Of a stretch of DNA of 24,372 nucleotides, positions 21,983-24,372 are shown piece by piece. Each line of letters begins with the position of its first letter. The first letter of the stretch is position 1. The DNA is from an uncultured Desulfuromonadales bacterium (lineage in GTDB: Bacteria; Desulfobacterota; Desulfuromonadia; Desulfuromonadales; Geopsychrobacteraceae): the NCBI GenBank assembly GCA_947259685.1, contig CAMYNC010000045.1, positions 1 to 24,372 of the forward strand, read 5' to 3'. The translations under genes were made by a program, and so were the position numbers. The notes below the pieces were generated by a model. That model was not told the origin of the DNA. It saw nothing but the letters and a program-made list of their open reading frames with translations, and did not search any database.

Positions 21983-22189
21983 ATGTTTGGATTGGGAACA
22001 CAGGAACTGCTGATCATCCTGGTACTGGTGATGATCGTTTTCGGCGCTGGCAAGCTGCCTCAGGTTGGCGGTGCGCTCGGCAAGGGCTTGCGCAACTTCA
22101 AAAAGGGCATGAACGACACCGAAGAAGAGATTGAAGAGGCCAAAGTCGAGGAGATTGCAGAAAACAAAGAGGAGAAAAAAGACGCCTAA
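21983..22189 (+). CDS. tatA: Twin-arginine translocase subunit TatA/TatE
   Basis: TatA forms the protein-conducting assembly of the Tat system, which exports folded proteins. The 68-residue protein has a short N-terminal membrane helix ([19 protein letters not shown]), the family FG-xG-LP hinge, an amphipathic helix ([15 protein letters not shown]) and an acidic/lysine-rich tail. GGGAGG precedes the ATG. tatB and tatC are not in the window. Its placement after the hydrogenases fits a need to export the group 1 enzyme, whose small and FeS subunits carry Tat signals, but a separate promoter-like sequence suggests it is expressed independently. Confidence 0.95.
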   Translation: MFGLGTQELLIILVLVMIVFGAGKLPQVGGALGKGLRNFKKGMNDTEEEIEEAKVEEIAENKEEKKDA

Positions 22190-22228
22190 AGTCGGTGAGC
22201 AGGCTTCTTGCTACGACAAAATAATATT

Positions 22229-22266
22229 CGGGGAATGCTGACCATCAGTGCTCCCCGATTTTCTTT
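22229..22266 (+). terminator. Intrinsic terminator after tatA
   Basis: CGGGGA (22229-22234) pairs with TCCCCG (22252-22257), with further CTGA/TCAG pairing inside around a short CCA loop, followed by ATTTTCTTT. It lies 40 bases after the tatA stop and immediately before the 3' end of the converging moaA. Confidence 0.75.
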
Positions 22267-22284
22267 GGCCTGCTCCTGGCTGAA

Positions 22285-23265
22285 TCAGCCGCCGATCCCC
22301 TGCATCGGCCGACTGCCGGGCTGGAAATCGTCATCTTGCATGCAATGCCGCTCTGGCTTAGCTTGCACCGACTTCAGCAGCAATTCTGCCAGGGCCTCAT
22401 CTTCGACACCAGCGCGCAGCAGCTGCCGCAGATCAATTTCCTGCTCTGAAAACAAGCAGGGTCGCAACTGGCCATCGGCAGTTAACCGTAGCCGGTTGCA
22501 GTCACCGCAGAAATGCTCCGAAACCGCGGGGATCACTCCCAGGGTTCCCTTGGCATCGGTAAATTGGTAGATTTTTGCCGGCCCCAGAATCCCTTGGCGG
22601 GGCAAGGCTTGCAAGGGTGCCACCCTCTCCAGATCGGCCTGAATCTGCGCCGCCGGATAGCGCTGTTCGGGGCGGTAATCGAGGCCAGAACTCACCGGCA
22701 TAAATTCAATAAACCGCACCTGCCAGGAATGCTCGTAGGTCAAGCGGGCGAAGGCGGCGATTTCGTCGGCATTGACCCCGGAAATCGGCACCATGTTGAT
22801 TTTCAGTGGGGTCAGCCCGGCCGCCTCGGCGGCCTCGAGCCCGTTGAGCACCTGTGGCAGGAGGTCACGGCGGGTGATTTCGGCAAACCGCTCCGGCTTA
22901 AGGCTATCAAGACTGACATTCACCCGTGAAAGGCCGGCGTCCTTAAGAGCCTGAGCCCGCTCCGCCAGCAGCAGGCCGTTGGTGGTCAGGGTCAATTCCG
23001 GGGGATTGGGCAACTGCACCAGAGCGTCGATAAACTCCAGCAGCCCCTTGCGAACCAGGGGTTCACCACCAGTCAGGCGAATTTTTCGCACGCCAAGCGC
23101 AACCGCAATTCGGCCAATTCGCAACAGCTCTTCGTAGCTGAGCACCGACTGGTGCCCGACCGAGGGGACGCCATCTTCGGGCATGCAGTAACGACACCGC
23201 AGGTTACAGCGATCGGTGATCGAAATCCGCAGGTAATCAATTTTTCGACTGAAACTGTCACGCAC
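22285..23265 (-). CDS. moaA: GTP 3',8-cyclase MoaA
   Basis: MoaA is the radical SAM enzyme that, as the first step of molybdenum cofactor synthesis, rearranges GTP to 3',8-cyclo-GTP, which MoaC then uses. The N-terminal cluster motif is CNLRCRYC, preceded by YLRISITDR. The SAM-binding region is RLTGGEPLVR. The second, substrate-side cluster has CGDCNRLRLTADGQLRPC, and the protein ends in the conserved GG pair needed for activity (GIGG). Start choice: GTG at 23263-23265 gives MRDSFSRKIDYLRIS, the usual family N-terminus, with GGTGGGA a few bases upstream. GTG at 23275-23277 (four residues longer) would place its ribosome site within the adjacent palindrome. About 326 residues. Confidence 0.96.
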   Translation of the reverse strand: MRDSFSRKIDYLRISITDRCNLRCRYCMPEDGVPSVGHQSVLSYEELLRIGRIAVALGVRKIRLTGGEPLVRKGLLEFIDALVQLPNPPELTLTTNGLLLAERAQALKDAGLSRVNVSLDSLKPERFAEITRRDLLPQVLNGLEAAEAAGLTPLKINMVPISGVNADEIAAFARLTYEHSWQVRFIEFMPVSSGLDYRPEQRYPAAQIQADLERVAPLQALPRQGILGPAKIYQFTDAKGTLGVIPAVSEHFCGDCNRLRLTADGQLRPCLFSEQEIDLRQLLRAGVEDEALAELLLKSVQAKPERHCMQDDDFQPGSRPMQGIGG

Positions 23266-23279
23266 GTTTTTTCCCACCC

Positions 23280-23347
23280 GGTAAGGGCGCTGCCTCCTGC
23301 GCCCGGTCTGTGAATAAGCTAAGGGCGCAGCAAGCAGTGCCCTTACC
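23280..23347. repeat. Inverted repeat between moaA and pilT
   Basis: Arms of about 25 bases (23280-23304 and 23323-23347) match at all but three positions around an 18-base loop. They begin with GGTAAGGGC and contain CTGCGCCC. The element fills most of the gap between pilT and moaA, both on the minus strand, so it may be a dispersed palindromic repeat serving as a 3' end for pilT or a structure at the 5' end of the moaA message. Confidence 0.75.
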
Positions 23348-23382
23348 TCTCACAATATAACTTTCTTTCAGATTCTAAACAA

Positions 23383-24372
23383 CTATTCAGGCTGCTCGTC
23401 TTTGGGTAAGCGCGATTCAAAGCTGCGCTTGTCCACCGCGCAACGATAAGCCTCCTGAATAGTTATCTTGCCGGCATCGAGCAGTTCCACCAGGTGAGAA
23501 TCCATCAACTGCATCCCCTCTTTGCGTGCCGTCTGGATAATCGACGGGATCTGGAAGGTTTTGCCTTCGCGGATCAGGTTACCGACCGCAGCATTGCCGA
23601 GCATGATCTCCAGCGCCGCCACTCGTCCTTTGCCATCGGCGGTCTTCAGCAACTGCTGACAGACCACTCCTTTAAGACTTTCACCGAGCATGGTACGCAC
23701 CTGCTCCTGGGCATCGGTCGGAAACACATCGATAATCCGGTCGATGGTCTTGGGAGCCGAATTTGTATGCAAAGTGCCGAACACCAGGTGGCCGGTTTCA
23801 GCGGCACTCATCGCCAGTTCAATGGTTTCCAGGTCGCGCATTTCACCGACCAGGATAATATCCGGATCTTCCCGCAGCGCCGCCTTCAGAGCATTGGCAA
23901 ACGATAAGCTGTGGGTCCCAATCTGCCGTTGGTTGAGTAACGACAGCTTATTCTGATGGATAAACTCCAGCGGGTCTTCCAGGGTAAGAATATGTTCTTT
24001 GCGGGTACTGTTGATCAGATCGATCATCGCCGCCAGGGTGGTCGACTTGCCGCTGCCGGTCGGTCCGGTGACCAGCACCAGCCCTTTATTGAAGCGGGTC
24101 ATCTTGCGCACCCCTTCCGGCAGTTTCAGCTGATCAGCGGTGAGGATCTCACTGGGGATGATGCGGAACACCGCCGCCATGCCGCGGTGGGTATCGAGCA
24201 TGTTGCCTCGGAAACGGGCCAGATCCGGGATCGAATAGGCAAAGTCGAGGTCACGGGTCTGTTCAAACTTTTCGATCTGCTCATCATCAAGAATCTCATA
24301 TAACAGCGACCTGGCCTGCTCGTTGGTCAAGTCAGGCGACTTGATCCGCACCATCTCCCCATGCAGGCGCAG
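23383..24372 (-). CDS. pilT: PilT-like type IV pilus retraction ATPase, 5'-truncated
   Basis: The frame stays open to the window edge (LRLHGEM before the first internal Met at 24354), so the true start is outside; about 20-40 N-terminal residues are missing. PilT is a hexameric ATPase that powers pilus disassembly and twitching motility. Visible motifs: KGLVLVTGPTGSGKSTTLAAM (Walker A within), the Asp box EHILTLEDPLEFIH, Walker B LREDPDIILVGEMRD, the His box TGHLVFGTLHTNSAP, and the C-terminal AALEIMLGN and GMQLMDSHLVELL. Delta-proteobacteria carry several PilT paralogues, so this may not be the main retraction motor. Confidence 0.92.
   Translation of the reverse strand: MRLHGEMVRIKSPDLTNEQARSLLYEILDDEQIEKFEQTRDLDFAYSIPDLARFRGNMLDTHRGMAAVFRIIPSEILTADQLKLPEGVRKMTRFNKGLVLVTGPTGSGKSTTLAAMIDLINSTRKEHILTLEDPLEFIHQNKLSLLNQRQIGTHSLSFANALKAALREDPDIILVGEMRDLETIELAMSAAETGHLVFGTLHTNSAPKTIDRIIDVFPTDAQEQVRTMLGESLKGVVCQQLLKTADGKGRVAALEIMLGNAAVGNLIREGKTFQIPSIIQTARKEGMQLMDSHLVELLDAGKITIQEAYRCAVDKRSFESRLPKDEQPE

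Noticed and set aside
1..24372. CRISPR arrays, tRNA or rRNA genes, insertion sequences, prophage
   Set aside because: No regularly spaced direct repeats, cloverleaf sequences, rRNA sequence or transposase/integrase frames were seen anywhere in the window.

Overview
This window reads as chromosomal DNA of a Desulfuromonadales/Geobacter-like member of the Desulfobacterota (inference). It has moderate-to-high GC, a periplasm-facing Hyb-type [NiFe] hydrogenase module, an NtrC-type regulator next to a -24/-12 promoter, a GAF sensor kinase, and a small protein resembling the Geobacter GSU3473 family. No phage, transposase, CRISPR array, tRNA or rRNA was seen.

Layout. Positions 2-4651 (+): the 3' part of radA, moaC, a small membrane protein, a DksA/TraR-type zinc-finger protein, and a double-GAF histidine kinase. 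Positions 4650-5869: a small minus-strand gene with its own terminator, a gene-poor stretch holding a probable small RNA with a C-rich terminator loop, and a ferritin-like protein. Positions 5886-9506 (-): hypABCDE, the Ni-Fe active-site assembly genes; hypF is not present. Positions 9698-16627 (+): an NtrC-family response regulator, a sigma-54-type promoter, then a membrane-bound group 1 hydrogenase operon in the unusual order large subunit, protease, small subunit, ferredoxin-like subunit, NrfD/HybB-like subunit. A strong two-way terminator closes it.

Positions 16707-17386: a small WYL-like gene (-), then a leader region with a sigma-70-like promoter, an uncalled 45-codon ORF and an intrinsic terminator. 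Positions 17415-21800 (+): a cytosolic group 3b (sulfhydrogenase/NADP-linked) hydrogenase operon of four overlapping genes, in which the beta and gamma electron-transfer subunits are one 632-residue polypeptide. Then come tatA (+), moaA (-) and the 5'-truncated pilT (-).

How it works together (inference): the hyp genes supply metal-centre assembly for both hydrogenases, and each large subunit has its own C-terminal protease. The group 1 enzyme carries Tat signals on its small and FeS subunits and would feed electrons from periplasmic H2 to quinone. The group 3b enzyme would exchange electrons between H2 and NAD(P)H or sulfur in the cytoplasm. The regulator probably drives the group 1 operon through sigma-54. 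The most interesting unexplained items are the leader ORF/terminator ahead of the 3b operon, the C-rich-loop small RNA candidate, the two-part sequence motif shared by the regulator and hydrogenase upstream regions, and the fused beta-gamma subunit.
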